Below are positions 1 through 8,684 of a stretch of DNA of 64,000 nt, piece by piece. Every line of letters begins with the position of its first letter. The first letter of the stretch is position 1. Position numbers and translations under genes: made by a program. Source of the stretch: Candidatus Intricatilinea gracilis (lineage in GTDB: Bacteria > Pseudomonadota > Gammaproteobacteria > Burkholderiales > Burkholderiaceae_C). The stretch covers positions 646,333 to 710,332 of the forward strand of contig JADJDQ010000002.1 of NCBI GenBank assembly GCA_016702605.1, given 5' to 3'. A model generated the notes under the pieces. That model saw only the letters and a list, made by a program, of their open reading frames with translations, had not been told where the DNA came from and searched no databases.

Positions 1-1910
1 TGCAGCCACAAGCCGCCGCCCGGCACCAGGCTGCCGGTCTTGGCCAGCAAGATGATCGCCAGCTTCTCGGCCAGCGTGGCCAGCACCGGCAGGTGCTTGT
101 CGTCGCACACCAGCAGACCGTCGCTGCCGATGCGCTCGGCGCGAGCGTGGGCGCGTTCATGGGCGGCGTCGTCGAAGTGCACCGTCGCCTTGGGATGGGC
201 CGTCTGCTCGGCATGTGGCGCAAGGCGGTAGGGCACATCGGCAAAGCTGAACAACGCCCGGTCCCACAGGCCGGCCAGCAAGTCGGGGGCATGGTCCTGC
301 GCGGCCTCGAGCAGGCGCAGCAGATAGATCACCTGATGGTCGCCCCAGTAGCCGATGTGGCTCCAGGGGTCGTCGGGTGTCACCACCTCCCAGTCGATGC
401 CGTCGCGGCCGATGCGGTAGGGGTTGTAGCCGTCGGGCGTCATGGCGCCCAGGAAGGTGGCGATCATCGAGCCCACGTACTCGGGCTGGCTGGGCACCAG
501 CGCCTCCCAGTTCTGGAAGATGTCGCGCCAGTTGCCTTCGTAGTTGACGACGCGCCGCCCCTGCGCGTCGCGCACACGCACCGAGAACTTGTTCCAGGGC
601 CGACTCGGGTCGCCATGGCGACGGCTGAAGGTCAGCGGCAGGTATGCCAGCAGCAGGCGTTCGGCCTGCGGCCCGGCCGCCGTGCTGGCAGCCTGCAGCG
701 CCCAGGCGCGCTCCACCTGCTGCGGCCAGGCTGCGAACAATGGCTGCAGTTGCTGCGCCAGTGGCCGGTTGCGCTGCTGCACGAAGGCCTGCAGATCGTC
801 GCGGTCCCACCGCGTGCCGTCGGCGAACACACCACCACGCATGATGTTGAACAACACGTTGGCGCGGTGATGCGCTGCGGCCATGGTGTCGCCCGATGAC
901 TGCAGGCCGTCGGCCCGCGCCAGCAGGCCATCCAGGCCATCGGTGTTGCGGGCCAGCGCGTCCTCGATCTCGCGCTGCGTGCCACCGCCACCTTCCAGCC
1001 AGCGGCACAACTCGAAGGCCTGCACCTGCGAACGCGGGCCGTCGATCACCTGGTGCCACCGCAGCCCGTCGGTATCGACCACGGCATCGAAGTTGACGAG
1101 AAAGGCGCCCGGCCGGCCGCGGGTGAGCGTCTCGGCCTGCACCTGGCCGCCTTGGCAGAAAGCCTCGACCTGATGCGCCGACAGCAGCGTCTTCACCCCT
1201 GAAGCAAGCGCAGGCGGGCCGGCATGCCAGGCCACCAGCGCCTCGAAGGATTCCTTGGGTTCGGCGCGGTCCCAGATCTTGGCGTACAGCGTGTACAGGC
1301 CGGCCCGGCCGCCAGCCGCCGACTCGTTCCACTTGTAGGCATCGGTGAGGCTGCTGAACTGATTGACCTGCTGCACGCTCAGGCCCGGCGGCACCAGGTT
1401 CAGCAGACCGTCCAGCACCTGCACGGCGACCGGCCCGCGCAGTGCCAACAGGCGGGCCGAACGCACCAGGCCCAGGTCGGCCGCCGTGGACCATTCGACC
1501 TCGAAGGCGATACGACCCGACGGGTGCTCCTCGCGCAGGCGCAAGCGCGTGCCCGACAGGTTCTTGGCCACCGAGCGGGCACCGCTGCTGCCGCCGGCCA
1601 GGGGTGATGCGAAGGGTTGCCACAGCTCGGCTTGCGCACCGTCGATCAGGCGGATCCAGCTGCGTGGCCCGGTGTGTTGCCAGCGGCGGTGGATCTTGTC
1701 GACCGTCTCGTACGGAAAGAACGAGCCGTCGGCATCACGCCGCCCGGCGGCCAGCGAGCCTGCAGTCGAGACGAAGGCCCAGAGATCGCTGTCGCTGGCC
1801 AGCGCGACGAAGAAGGGCGCCTGCCCGTCGAGGCCACCGATGCCGTCGATGTGATACCAGCACTCGCCGTCCACGTCGACAAAGCCGCCATGCATGGGGT
1901 TTGAAGTCAT
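1..1910 (-). CDS. Clan GH-Q (GH94/GH149-like) carbohydrate-active protein, 3' end outside window
   Basis: The frame is open from an ATG at 1910 to the left edge, giving about 636 residues with no stop, so the C-terminus is missing. A block near residues 455-500 contains YEGNWRDIFQNW, then NPYRI, IDWE and GYWGDHQ. The W-R-D-x-x-Q core resembles the catalytic Asp motif of cellobiose-phosphorylase-like (alpha/alpha)6 barrels (D about residue 463). It starts 4 bases after the stop of the MFS-GH17 gene, so it is the last visible gene of the glucan operon. In this context a beta-1,3-gluco-oligosaccharide phosphorylase of GH149 type is a reasonable guess, but the family was judged from motifs only. 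No signal peptide is visible. Confidence 0.6.
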   Translation of the reverse strand, partial: MTSNPMHGGFVDVDGECWYHIDGIGGLDGQAPFFVALASDSDLWAFVSTAGSLAAGRRDADGSFFPYETVDKIHRRWQHTGPRSWIRLIDGAQAELWQPFASPLAGGSSGARSVAKNLSGTRLRLREEHPSGRIAFEVEWSTAADLGLVRSARLLALRGPVAVQVLDGLLNLVPPGLSVQQVNQFSSLTDAYKWNESAAGGRAGLYTLYAKIWDRAEPKESFEALVAWHAGPPALASGVKTLLSAHQVEAFCQGGQVQAETLTRGRPGAFLVNFDAVVDTDGLRWHQVIDGPRSQVQAFELCRWLEGGGGTQREIEDALARNTDGLDGLLARADGLQSSGDTMAAAHHRANVLFNIMRGGVFADGTRWDRDDLQAFVQQRNRPLAQQLQPLFAAWPQQVERAWALQAASTAAGPQAERLLLAYLPLTFSRRHGDPSRPWNKFSVRVRDAQGRRVVNYEGNWRDIFQNWEALVPSQPEYVGSMIATFLGAMTPDGYNPYRIGRDGIDWEVVTPDDPWSHIGYWGDHQVIYLLRLLEAAQDHAPDLLAGLWDRALFSFADVPYRLAPHAEQTAHPKATVHFDDAAHERAHARAERIGSDGLLVCDDKHLPVLATLAEKLAIILLAKTGSLVPGGGLWL

Positions 1911-1914
1911 GCCG

Positions 1915-4341
1915 TCACCCGTACTTGGGCCGTTCCTGCTTGTCCCACAGGCCCCATTGCGTGCCCACCTCGCCCTCCTGCCCCAGCTTCCAGGGTTCGT
2001 CGAACGACGAGAAGTAGAACAAGTCGATGCCTTCACCCCGCGCCCATTGCTGCACGTCGATGAAGTAGCGCATCGCGTTGTCGACTGATGGCACGGCCGC
2101 GCCAATGGCATGGTCCGGTGCCAGGCCTGGTGCCTCATCACTGCCGGGCCAACCGGTCTCGGTGACGATGACGGGCTTGTCCCCACCGGCGGCTTTCACC
2201 AGCCCGTGCATGCGGCGCAGGTACTGGGCCGCCACGTCGATGCTGGCGCCCTCCCAGAACGGGTAGCAGTTGGGCAGCAGCACGTCGCAAGCCGCGGTGA
2301 GCGCGGCCCGTTCGAGGAACTGGAAGTAGGCGTCGACACAACCCACCGGCACATCGCTAGGCACGGCGGCTCTGACCCGTGCGACGTAAGCGAGCAGCTC
2401 CTGTTCGGGCAGGTCGCCGCGCAGAAGCACCTCGTTGCCCACCACCGCGATGTCCACCAGCCCCTGCCGGGCCAGGCCGATCAGGGCGTCGATCTCGCGT
2501 TCATTGCGCTCGTGGTCGCGGCTGAGCCAGGCGCCCACCATGGTCTTCAGGCCCTGCTCGCGCGCCAGCCTGGGGATCGACTCGTGGCCCTCGGTGCAGG
2601 CGAACGAGCGCACCCAGCGGGTGTGCGGGGCGATCAGCGCGATGCGCCGACGCACCTGCGCCTCGGACAGCTGATCGCCTGCCCGCTGGCCCTGCGTATA
2701 GGCACTGAAGCACAAGCCGTGCATGCCACGCTCGAACTGTTCGGCGTACAGCGCACGGATCGCGCCGGTCGACTTGCCAGCCAGTGGTGAAGCCTCCACG
2801 CCGGGCAGCAGCAGGCCGTGTTCGGCCAACCAGGGCCGAGCGCCAGAGCCCTGCGATGACGACCCGCTGGCGCGCTGCTTGCGCCGTTCGAGTTCGGCGT
2901 GGACCTCGGTGGCGCGCTTCTCGTCCAGGTCGTAGTTGCGCATGATCCACATGGCCAGCAGCGTGCCGAAGATGGGCACGCCGGAATAGAACAGGCGCAG
3001 CCCATCCACGGCACCGGCGGGCTGCGACGCGGCTCCCGGCGTGAACGCCACCCACGACATGATGGCGCCGCTGAGCAGGCCGGCGATGGCAAAGCCGAAC
3101 TTCACCATCCACCAGTAGATGGCGCCGAAGATGCCTTCGCGGCGTTTGCCCGTGGCCAGTTCGTCCAGGTCACACACGTCGGCCGTCATCGACATCATCA
3201 GTGTGAACAGGCCTCCGATGCCGAAGCTGAAGAAGGGCAGCGCGAACATGAACATCCAGGGCTTGCCGGGGATCATCAGGAACCACAGCAGGATGTAGCC
3301 AATGACGGAAATGCCCTGCGACACCATGAAGGCGTTCTTCTTGCCCATCTTCCGCGACATCCAGGCCACGGTGGGGATCACTGCGAACGTGGTGACCAGC
3401 GCGCCGACGCTGCCGAACAGGGTGGGCCAGATCCAGGCATCCACCGTGTTGCCATTGAACAGGTGGTAGACGACGATGAAGAACGAGAACGCCGCGACCG
3501 TATTGAAGGCGTTGAAGATCAGGAAGGTCGAGAAACACAGCTTGCGAAAGGGCGCAGAGCTGAAGGCTTCGACGAAGCCCCGCAGGATCTCCTTCATGCC
3601 GCCGCCGATATTGGCCCAGGTCAGGGGCACGAGGTGGGTGTCGTCCTTGCTCGACCGGCTCGGTATGAACAACGCCGGCACCATGGCCAGCAGCATGCAG
3701 ATCACACCCACCCAGATCGAGAGGTGGCGTGTCGCCGCGTCGGCGTTCTCGAACCACTTCGGGTCGTACATCACGACCCAGAACCAGGGTGCGATGACCC
3801 AGGCCCATTGGCCGATCCACTGCGCCACGGCCATGATGCTGGTGCGCTCGTGGAAGTCGTCGCTCATCTCGTAGCCCATGGCCACGTAGGGAATGCTAAA
3901 CAGCGTGAGGCCCGTGTAGAACACGAAGGACCAGCACAGGAAGTAGACGAAGTTGTAGTTCACGCCGTCGGCACGGTGCAGCTGCCACATCGCCACGAAC
4001 GAGATGCCCATGACGATGGCGCCGATGAGCACGTATTGCTTGCGCCGACCCCAGCTGGAGCGTGTGTTGTCGGAGATGAAACCCATGATCGGGTCCGTCA
4101 CCGAATCGAAGACCCGCGGCAGAAAGAACAGCACGCCCCACATCCACCCCGGGAAGCCCATGTCCTGCACCAGCACCACCATGAAGATGCCCAGCGCGGC
4201 CGGGAACATCTGGTTGGCCAGCATGCCCAGCCCGAAGGCCACCTTCTGGGCGAACGGAATCTGGCGGGATCTGGTGTCGTTGTTGGTGGCGGTGGCGTTG
4301 CCAGTGGTGATGGTGGTGGTGGCGGCGGTGGAGGCGGTCAT
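1915..4341 (-). CDS. MFS (GPH-type) sugar transporter fused to GH17 glucanase domain
   Basis: 808 residues from ATG 4341, whose ATGA overlaps the upstream stop. Residues about 25-490 are a 12-helix glycoside-pentoside-hexuronide type cation symporter (MFS_2), with RVFDSVTDPIMGFISD, a typical GPH signature, near the N-terminus. After a Ser/Gly-rich linker (about 490-505) the same frame continues into a GH17 domain to residue 808. Both GH17 catalytic glutamates are present: E637 in VGNEVLL and E728 in VTETGWP. No stop, frameshift or start with a ribosome site was seen at the junction. With an N-in, C-in topology the hydrolase would lie in the cytoplasm at the transporter exit. It probably imports and trims beta-1,3-gluco-oligosaccharides (inference). 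Confidence 0.85.
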   Translation of the reverse strand: MTASTAATTTITTGNATATNNDTRSRQIPFAQKVAFGLGMLANQMFPAALGIFMVVLVQDMGFPGWMWGVLFFLPRVFDSVTDPIMGFISDNTRSSWGRRKQYVLIGAIVMGISFVAMWQLHRADGVNYNFVYFLCWSFVFYTGLTLFSIPYVAMGYEMSDDFHERTSIMAVAQWIGQWAWVIAPWFWVVMYDPKWFENADAATRHLSIWVGVICMLLAMVPALFIPSRSSKDDTHLVPLTWANIGGGMKEILRGFVEAFSSAPFRKLCFSTFLIFNAFNTVAAFSFFIVVYHLFNGNTVDAWIWPTLFGSVGALVTTFAVIPTVAWMSRKMGKKNAFMVSQGISVIGYILLWFLMIPGKPWMFMFALPFFSFGIGGLFTLMMSMTADVCDLDELATGKRREGIFGAIYWWMVKFGFAIAGLLSGAIMSWVAFTPGAASQPAGAVDGLRLFYSGVPIFGTLLAMWIMRNYDLDEKRATEVHAELERRKQRASGSSSQGSGARPWLAEHGLLLPGVEASPLAGKSTGAIRALYAEQFERGMHGLCFSAYTQGQRAGDQLSEAQVRRRIALIAPHTRWVRSFACTEGHESIPRLAREQGLKTMVGAWLSRDHERNEREIDALIGLARQGLVDIAVVGNEVLLRGDLPEQELLAYVARVRAAVPSDVPVGCVDAYFQFLERAALTAACDVLLPNCYPFWEGASIDVAAQYLRRMHGLVKAAGGDKPVIVTETGWPGSDEAPGLAPDHAIGAAVPSVDNAMRYFIDVQQWARGEGIDLFYFSSFDEPWKLGQEGEVGTQWGLWDKQERPKYG

Positions 4342-5321
4342 GTCGCGCTTTCTGTCGGGTGACCAGCGGGGGCGGCCGGCTCGGGTGCCAGCAGGTCCGG
4401 GTAGAGTTTTTCCATCACGAGCTTGGGCCGCCGATCGACGGTGAACAGGCCCCAGTGCTTCTCGGGCTCCATCGGATCGGGCGAGCCTTTCCAGGGCTCG
4501 TCGAAGGCCTCGAACACGAAGCACAACAAGCCGGTGCGCGTGGTCCAGTCCATCAGGTCGCGGTAGTAGATGTCCTGCAGCTCCTGCGAGGCATGTTCGG
4601 CGTTCATGCCGCGGCCGTTGGAGCAGGTGGCCCAGCCGGCTTCGGTGATGACCACCGGCTTGCCGGGGTACAGGCGCGCCACCGAGTCGACGTTGTCCTG
4701 CGTGTAGGCGATGGCTTCGTGGATGTGCCGGTACTCCCACACCGGGTAGGTGTGCACCGAGATGAAGTCGAGCTCGGGCACCAGGTCGCGCAGCTTGTTC
4801 TGCCAGGGCACGTAGTTCTCGCAGAAGGTCACCGGCTGCGCCACGGCGCGTTTGACGCGGCGCACGTACGCGATCATCTGCGGCACGGGCACGAAGTGGT
4901 CGGTCCAATCGACGGTGGCCTCGTTGCCCACGGCCACCGAGAACACGATGTCGGGGTAGGCCCCTGCCAGCGCGATCAGGCGGTCGATCTCGGCCAGGTT
5001 CTCGCTGCGATTGGCTTCAAGCTGTTCTTCGGTGTAGGTCGCCCCCCAGGGGCAGCCGAAGTTGTTCATCTCGGCGCCCAGGTAGGCGCCCAGCATCACC
5101 TTGAACGGCAGCTGGTCGTCGCGGATGACCTGCAGCACACGTTCGGCGTGGGTGCTGCAGTCGTACAGGCGCAGCAGTTTCCAGTTCCTCTGCAGGATCT
5201 GCAGGTCCTCGCGGATCTCGGCCAGGGACGGATAGATCCTGTCGCCCGGGCTTTGCCCGTGGCGATAGCCCGAGTAGCAGATGGCCTGGCCTTGGGGGAG
5301 TGTCAGCATGGTGGTTGTCAT
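4338..5321 (-). CDS. GH17 family beta-1,3-glucanase-like protein (second copy)
   Basis: 327 residues from ATG 5321; a second ATG lies four codons in. It is a single GH17-type (beta/alpha)8 barrel. The acid/base Glu is E134 in VGNEATV and the nucleophile is E227 in VITEAGWA. FDEPWKGS near the C-terminus is followed by a final strand ending in GLFTVDRRPK, as in the other two copies. It is the most divergent of the three GH17 proteins: it has EAGW instead of ETGWP and lacks the FWEG segment seen in the other two. There is no signal peptide, so it is probably cytoplasmic. The start overlaps the previous stop by one base and the end overlaps the transporter fusion start (ATGA), indicating tight translational coupling. 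Hydrolase or transglycosylase activity on beta-1,3-glucan is inferred from the family. Confidence 0.85.
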   Translation of the reverse strand: MTTTMLTLPQGQAICYSGYRHGQSPGDRIYPSLAEIREDLQILQRNWKLLRLYDCSTHAERVLQVIRDDQLPFKVMLGAYLGAEMNNFGCPWGATYTEEQLEANRSENLAEIDRLIALAGAYPDIVFSVAVGNEATVDWTDHFVPVPQMIAYVRRVKRAVAQPVTFCENYVPWQNKLRDLVPELDFISVHTYPVWEYRHIHEAIAYTQDNVDSVARLYPGKPVVITEAGWATCSNGRGMNAEHASQELQDIYYRDLMDWTTRTGLLCFVFEAFDEPWKGSPDPMEPEKHWGLFTVDRRPKLVMEKLYPDLLAPEPAAPAGHPTESAT

Positions 5322-6295
5322 CACGCGAACTTGGGTTGTCCGTCCTTGTCCCACAGGCCCCAGTAGGCGCCCACGTCGCCTTCGGCGCCTACCTTCCAGG
5401 CTTCGTCGAAAGCAGCGAAGTAGAAGACTTCGAGGCCTTCGGTCTCGGCCCAGGCGATGGTGTCGACGAAGTAGCTCATCGCGCCTTCGGCAGAAGGCAC
5501 CGAGCCATGAAAGGCGCTGCCCTTGTCGGGCCAGCCCGTCTCGCTGATGACGATGCGTTTGCCCGGCGCTGCGGCACGTGTACGCGCCAGCATGCTTTGC
5601 ATGTAGGCCAGCGCACCTTCGCGCGGGCAGCCCTCCCAGAAGGGGTAGCAATTGGTCAGCACCACGTCGCAGGCCGCAGTGATGCGCGGATGCAGCTCGA
5701 ACAGGTAGTAGGCATCGACATAACCGACCGGCACACCGGGCAGCGCGGCCTTCACGCGCTGGATGCAGGCCAGCAGTTCGTCTTCACTCATGTCCTCGCG
5801 CAGCAGCACCTCGTTGCCCACGGCCACGATGTCGGCATGGCCGGCGCGCGCCACCTCGATCACCCCCTCGATCTCGCGCTCGTTGATGGCGGCATCGGTG
5901 CCCAGCCAGGCGCCCACCAGGGTCTTGATGCCCAGCTCGTGCGCGATGCGCGGCGTGTGTTCATGCCCGTCGGTGCACGAGAAGCTGCGGATCCAGCGCG
6001 TGTGGGGCTGGATGATCTGCAGACGTTCGCGGATCTGCGCCGGGTCGATCTGCGCGCCCGGCGACTGGCCTTCGAGGTAGGGACTGAAACACAGGCCGTG
6101 TACCCCGCGCTGCAGTGCCGCCTGCACCGACTCGCGCAACGAGTCGCGGGCGGCGCCGCTCCAGACTTCGGGCAGGGCGTGCGACCAGGCCTCACCCGGC
6201 GTCAGCTGCGTCGGCTGCGCGCCCGAGTGGGTCTGCCAGGCACCGGGGTGGTCACCACGCATGGCGCCGGTGGCGGGGGTGTGAGGTTTCGACAT
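5321..6295 (-). CDS. GH17 family beta-1,3-glucanase-like protein (first copy)
   Basis: 324 residues. ATG 6295 is preferred over an in-frame TTG at 6310 because GGAG lies 5 bases upstream of the ATG. GH17 catalytic pair: E162 in VGNEVLL and E252 in ISETGWP. The segments HGLCFSPY, SFSCTDGHE, NCYPFWEG and GLWDKDGQPK are closely matched in the GH17 domain of the downstream transporter fusion, so these two arose by duplication. No signal peptide or membrane segment is present. It lies 18 bases after the GH16 gene and overlaps the next GH17 gene by one base. The expected role is cleavage or remodelling of imported beta-1,3-gluco-oligosaccharides. Confidence 0.87.
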   Translation of the reverse strand: MSKPHTPATGAMRGDHPGAWQTHSGAQPTQLTPGEAWSHALPEVWSGAARDSLRESVQAALQRGVHGLCFSPYLEGQSPGAQIDPAQIRERLQIIQPHTRWIRSFSCTDGHEHTPRIAHELGIKTLVGAWLGTDAAINEREIEGVIEVARAGHADIVAVGNEVLLREDMSEDELLACIQRVKAALPGVPVGYVDAYYLFELHPRITAACDVVLTNCYPFWEGCPREGALAYMQSMLARTRAAAPGKRIVISETGWPDKGSAFHGSVPSAEGAMSYFVDTIAWAETEGLEVFYFAAFDEAWKVGAEGDVGAYWGLWDKDGQPKFA

Positions 6296-6313
6296 GCCTA
6301 CTCCAATCAACGA

Positions 6314-7213
6314 TCAGGATTTCTTCTGCCAGGGGAACTTGCCCTTGCCGATGGGCTTGACCGGCCCGTAGCCGCCGACCTTGTCGTACACACGCACGTA
6401 GTCGACCACCAGTTCTGCGGGGAAGCGGGTCTGCTCGTTGGGAGCACCGGGGAAGTTGCCACCCACGGCGACGTTCATCACCAGGTAGTAGGGCTGGTCG
6501 AAAGGTGCCGGCCAGGCGTTCAGGTCAGCGGCGCGGCGGGGCTGCACGCCCGCACCGTCCTTGGTCTTGCTGCAACTCCACCAGTGGTCGTAGGTGCAGG
6601 TCTGCACATCGTCGACATAGAAGCGGATCTCGCCCGGCTCCCACTCGACCGCATAGGTGTGCCAGTCCGACACCGTGCTGCCGCCGGGCAGCTGATGCAC
6701 CGTGGTGATCAGGTGGCGGCCGGGGAACGACGACCCGAAGTGGATGCTGTTGAGCACCTCGTGCGGCTTCTCGCCCACGATCTCCATCAGGTCGATCTCG
6801 CCCGACGCGGCCCAGCCGCCGTACCTGTCGTCCTGCGGCAGCATCCACAGCGCCGGCCACAGGCCCTTGCCCCAGGGCACCTGGGCGCGGATCTCGACCC
6901 GGCCGTAGAGCTTGGTGAAGAGCGGCGTGCCGTCGCGCTGGCGCGTCTTGATGCGTGCCGAGGTGTAGCCGCAGCCGTGCAGCGCCTCCTTCACGGCGCG
7001 GATGGTCAGCAGGCTGTCCTTGACCGACACGTTCTCGGGCTCGTGCGTGTAGTACTGCAGTTCCTCGTTGCCCCAACCGGGCACCCAGGCGTTGTTCTTG
7101 TAGTCGTAGAAACCGTTGCCGATGTCGTAGGCCCACTTGCTGCGGTCCAGCGTGTGGCCGTCGAACTCGTCGGCCCACACCAGCTTCCAGCCCTTGCGTG
7201 CGCGTGTTGCCAT
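6314..7213 (-). CDS. GH16 family endo-beta-1,3-glucanase (laminarinase-like)
   Basis: 299 residues from ATG 7213, with GAGGG about 6 bases upstream. A single GH16 jelly-roll fills the protein. The catalytic motif EIDLMEIVG gives nucleophile E139, D141 and acid/base E144. N-terminal LVWADEFDG and C-terminal VDYVRVYD are typical of laminarinases. Bacterial laminarinases are normally exported, but this one starts directly with the catalytic domain and has no signal peptide, which suggests cytoplasmic action on imported oligosaccharides. It lies 12 bases after the GH1 gene in the same operon. The substrate beta-1,3-glucan is assigned from the family and from the GH17 neighbours. Confidence 0.9.
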   Translation of the reverse strand: MATRARKGWKLVWADEFDGHTLDRSKWAYDIGNGFYDYKNNAWVPGWGNEELQYYTHEPENVSVKDSLLTIRAVKEALHGCGYTSARIKTRQRDGTPLFTKLYGRVEIRAQVPWGKGLWPALWMLPQDDRYGGWAASGEIDLMEIVGEKPHEVLNSIHFGSSFPGRHLITTVHQLPGGSTVSDWHTYAVEWEPGEIRFYVDDVQTCTYDHWWSCSKTKDGAGVQPRRAADLNAWPAPFDQPYYLVMNVAVGGNFPGAPNEQTRFPAELVVDYVRVYDKVGGYGPVKPIGKGKFPWQKKS

Positions 7214-7225
7214 GAATGCCCTCGT

Positions 7226-8647
7226 TTACCTGGTCACTTCTGCTTGCTTCGCCCAATCAGGCGCCATGGCCTGTTGCTGTGGGTTGTGCGCCACCCGGAC
7301 GGCCTTCTGGCGCGCCACGAAATCGCGGTACCAGTGGGCACTGTCCTTGACCGTGCGGGTCTGGCTGGCGTAGTCGACATGCACGATGCCGAAGCGCTTG
7401 GCGTAGCCCGAGGCCCACTCGAAGTTGTCCATCAGGCTCCACACCATGTAGCCACCCATGCGCACACCCTGGCGCATGGCATCGGCCACGGCGTCGATGT
7501 GGCGGGCGATGTAGTCGCGCCGGTCGATGTCGTGTACCTGGGGTGAGCCATCCGCGCCATGGACGATCTGGTCCTTGAACGCGCCGCCGTTCTCGGTCAC
7601 GAACAAGGGTGGCACGGCGTAGTCGCGCTGCAGGCGCAGCAGCAGTTCGGTCAGGCCTTCGGGATACACCTCCCAGCCCATCTCCGTGACTGCGCGGCCG
7701 CTGCTGTGCACGTCCCACGGTGTGCCTGCGCTGGCGACCGTGCGCGAGTAGTAGTTGAGGCCGAGAAAGTCCATCGACGTGTGGATGGTCTGCATGTCGC
7801 CAGCCTCGACACGCGGGGCATCGGCACCCAGAAAAGCCAGCACGTCGTCGGGATAACTGCCCTTGAACAGCGGGTCCATGTACCAGCGGATCAGGCGGCC
7901 ATCCTCGAGCCGCGCCTGGGCCCGATCAGCCGCACTGTTGGTGGCCGGGTGGATCGGCGACAGGTTGAGCACGATGCCGAGGTCGGCCTTGCAGCCGCCT
8001 GCGCGCAGCGCTTGCAGTGCCAGGCCATGGCTGAGCAGCAGGTGATGCGACACCTGGCTGGCCACGGCACGGCTCTTGATGCCAGGCGCGAAGATGCCGG
8101 TCTCATGGCCCAGCATCGCCATCACCCAGGGTTCGTTGTGGGTGGTGATGGCACGCACGCGGTCACCCAGGCGGCGCGCCATGCCTTGCGCATACTCGAC
8201 GAAGCGGTGCACCGTGTCACGATGCGCCCAGCCGCCGCTGGCCTGCAATTCGAGCGGCAGGTCCCAGTGGTTGAGGGTGAGGTAGGGCGCCACTCCACGC
8301 GCCAACAGGCCATCGACCAGGCGTTCGTAGAAATCCAGGCCAGCTTCGGACCAGGCGCCACTGCCGCCCGGACGCACACGCGGCCACGACACCGAGAAGC
8401 GATAGGCATCCACACCCAGCGACTGGATCAGGTCAAGGTCGCCTTGCAGACGGTGCACATGGTCGCAGGCGACAAGCCCATTGCTGCCATCGGCGATGGC
8501 GCCGGGGCGACGGCAGAACTCGTCCCAGATGGACTCACCCTTGCCGCCTTCGGAGGCGGCTCCTTCGATCTGGAAGGCCGCCGTGGCGACACCCCAGACG
8601 AAGTCGGGCGGAAACAGGGTGGGCTCGGCGGTCAGGGGTGCGGTCAT
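7226..8647 (-). CDS. GH1 family beta-glucosidase
   Basis: 473 residues, the usual length for bacterial GH1. It starts at ATG 8647. N-terminal signature FVWGVATAAFQIEGA. The acid/base is E172 in THNEPWV and the nucleophile is E352 in VTENGG. Late motifs include GYMVWSLMDNFEW, the aglycone and substrate-binding part of the family. No signal peptide. It would release glucose from the short beta-gluco-oligosaccharides made by the GH16 and GH17 enzymes next to it. It sits 37 bases downstream of the second permease gene. Exact linkage preference cannot be read from the sequence. Confidence 0.93.
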   Translation of the reverse strand: MTAPLTAEPTLFPPDFVWGVATAAFQIEGAASEGGKGESIWDEFCRRPGAIADGSNGLVACDHVHRLQGDLDLIQSLGVDAYRFSVSWPRVRPGGSGAWSEAGLDFYERLVDGLLARGVAPYLTLNHWDLPLELQASGGWAHRDTVHRFVEYAQGMARRLGDRVRAITTHNEPWVMAMLGHETGIFAPGIKSRAVASQVSHHLLLSHGLALQALRAGGCKADLGIVLNLSPIHPATNSAADRAQARLEDGRLIRWYMDPLFKGSYPDDVLAFLGADAPRVEAGDMQTIHTSMDFLGLNYYSRTVASAGTPWDVHSSGRAVTEMGWEVYPEGLTELLLRLQRDYAVPPLFVTENGGAFKDQIVHGADGSPQVHDIDRRDYIARHIDAVADAMRQGVRMGGYMVWSLMDNFEWASGYAKRFGIVHVDYASQTRTVKDSAHWYRDFVARQKAVRVAHNPQQQAMAPDWAKQAEVTR

Positions 8648-8684
8648 GAAGTGGGCGGGGTCCGGTTCGGGCAGTGGAAAGGGT

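Noticed and set aside
157..1623. A 488-codon open frame on the minus strand
   Set aside because: It is an Arg/Gly/Ala-rich out-of-frame shadow of the clan GH-Q gene, whose own frame has recognisable motifs.
4342..4908. Upstream extension of the MFS-GH17 frame by 189 codons
   Set aside because: It overlaps the active-site coding of the preceding GH17 gene in another frame and reads as Arg-rich noise; the coupled ATG at 4341 is the real start.
5300..7546. A 748-codon open frame on the plus strand
   Set aside because: Antisense shadow of GH17, GH16 and GH1 genes caused by high GC; no motifs.
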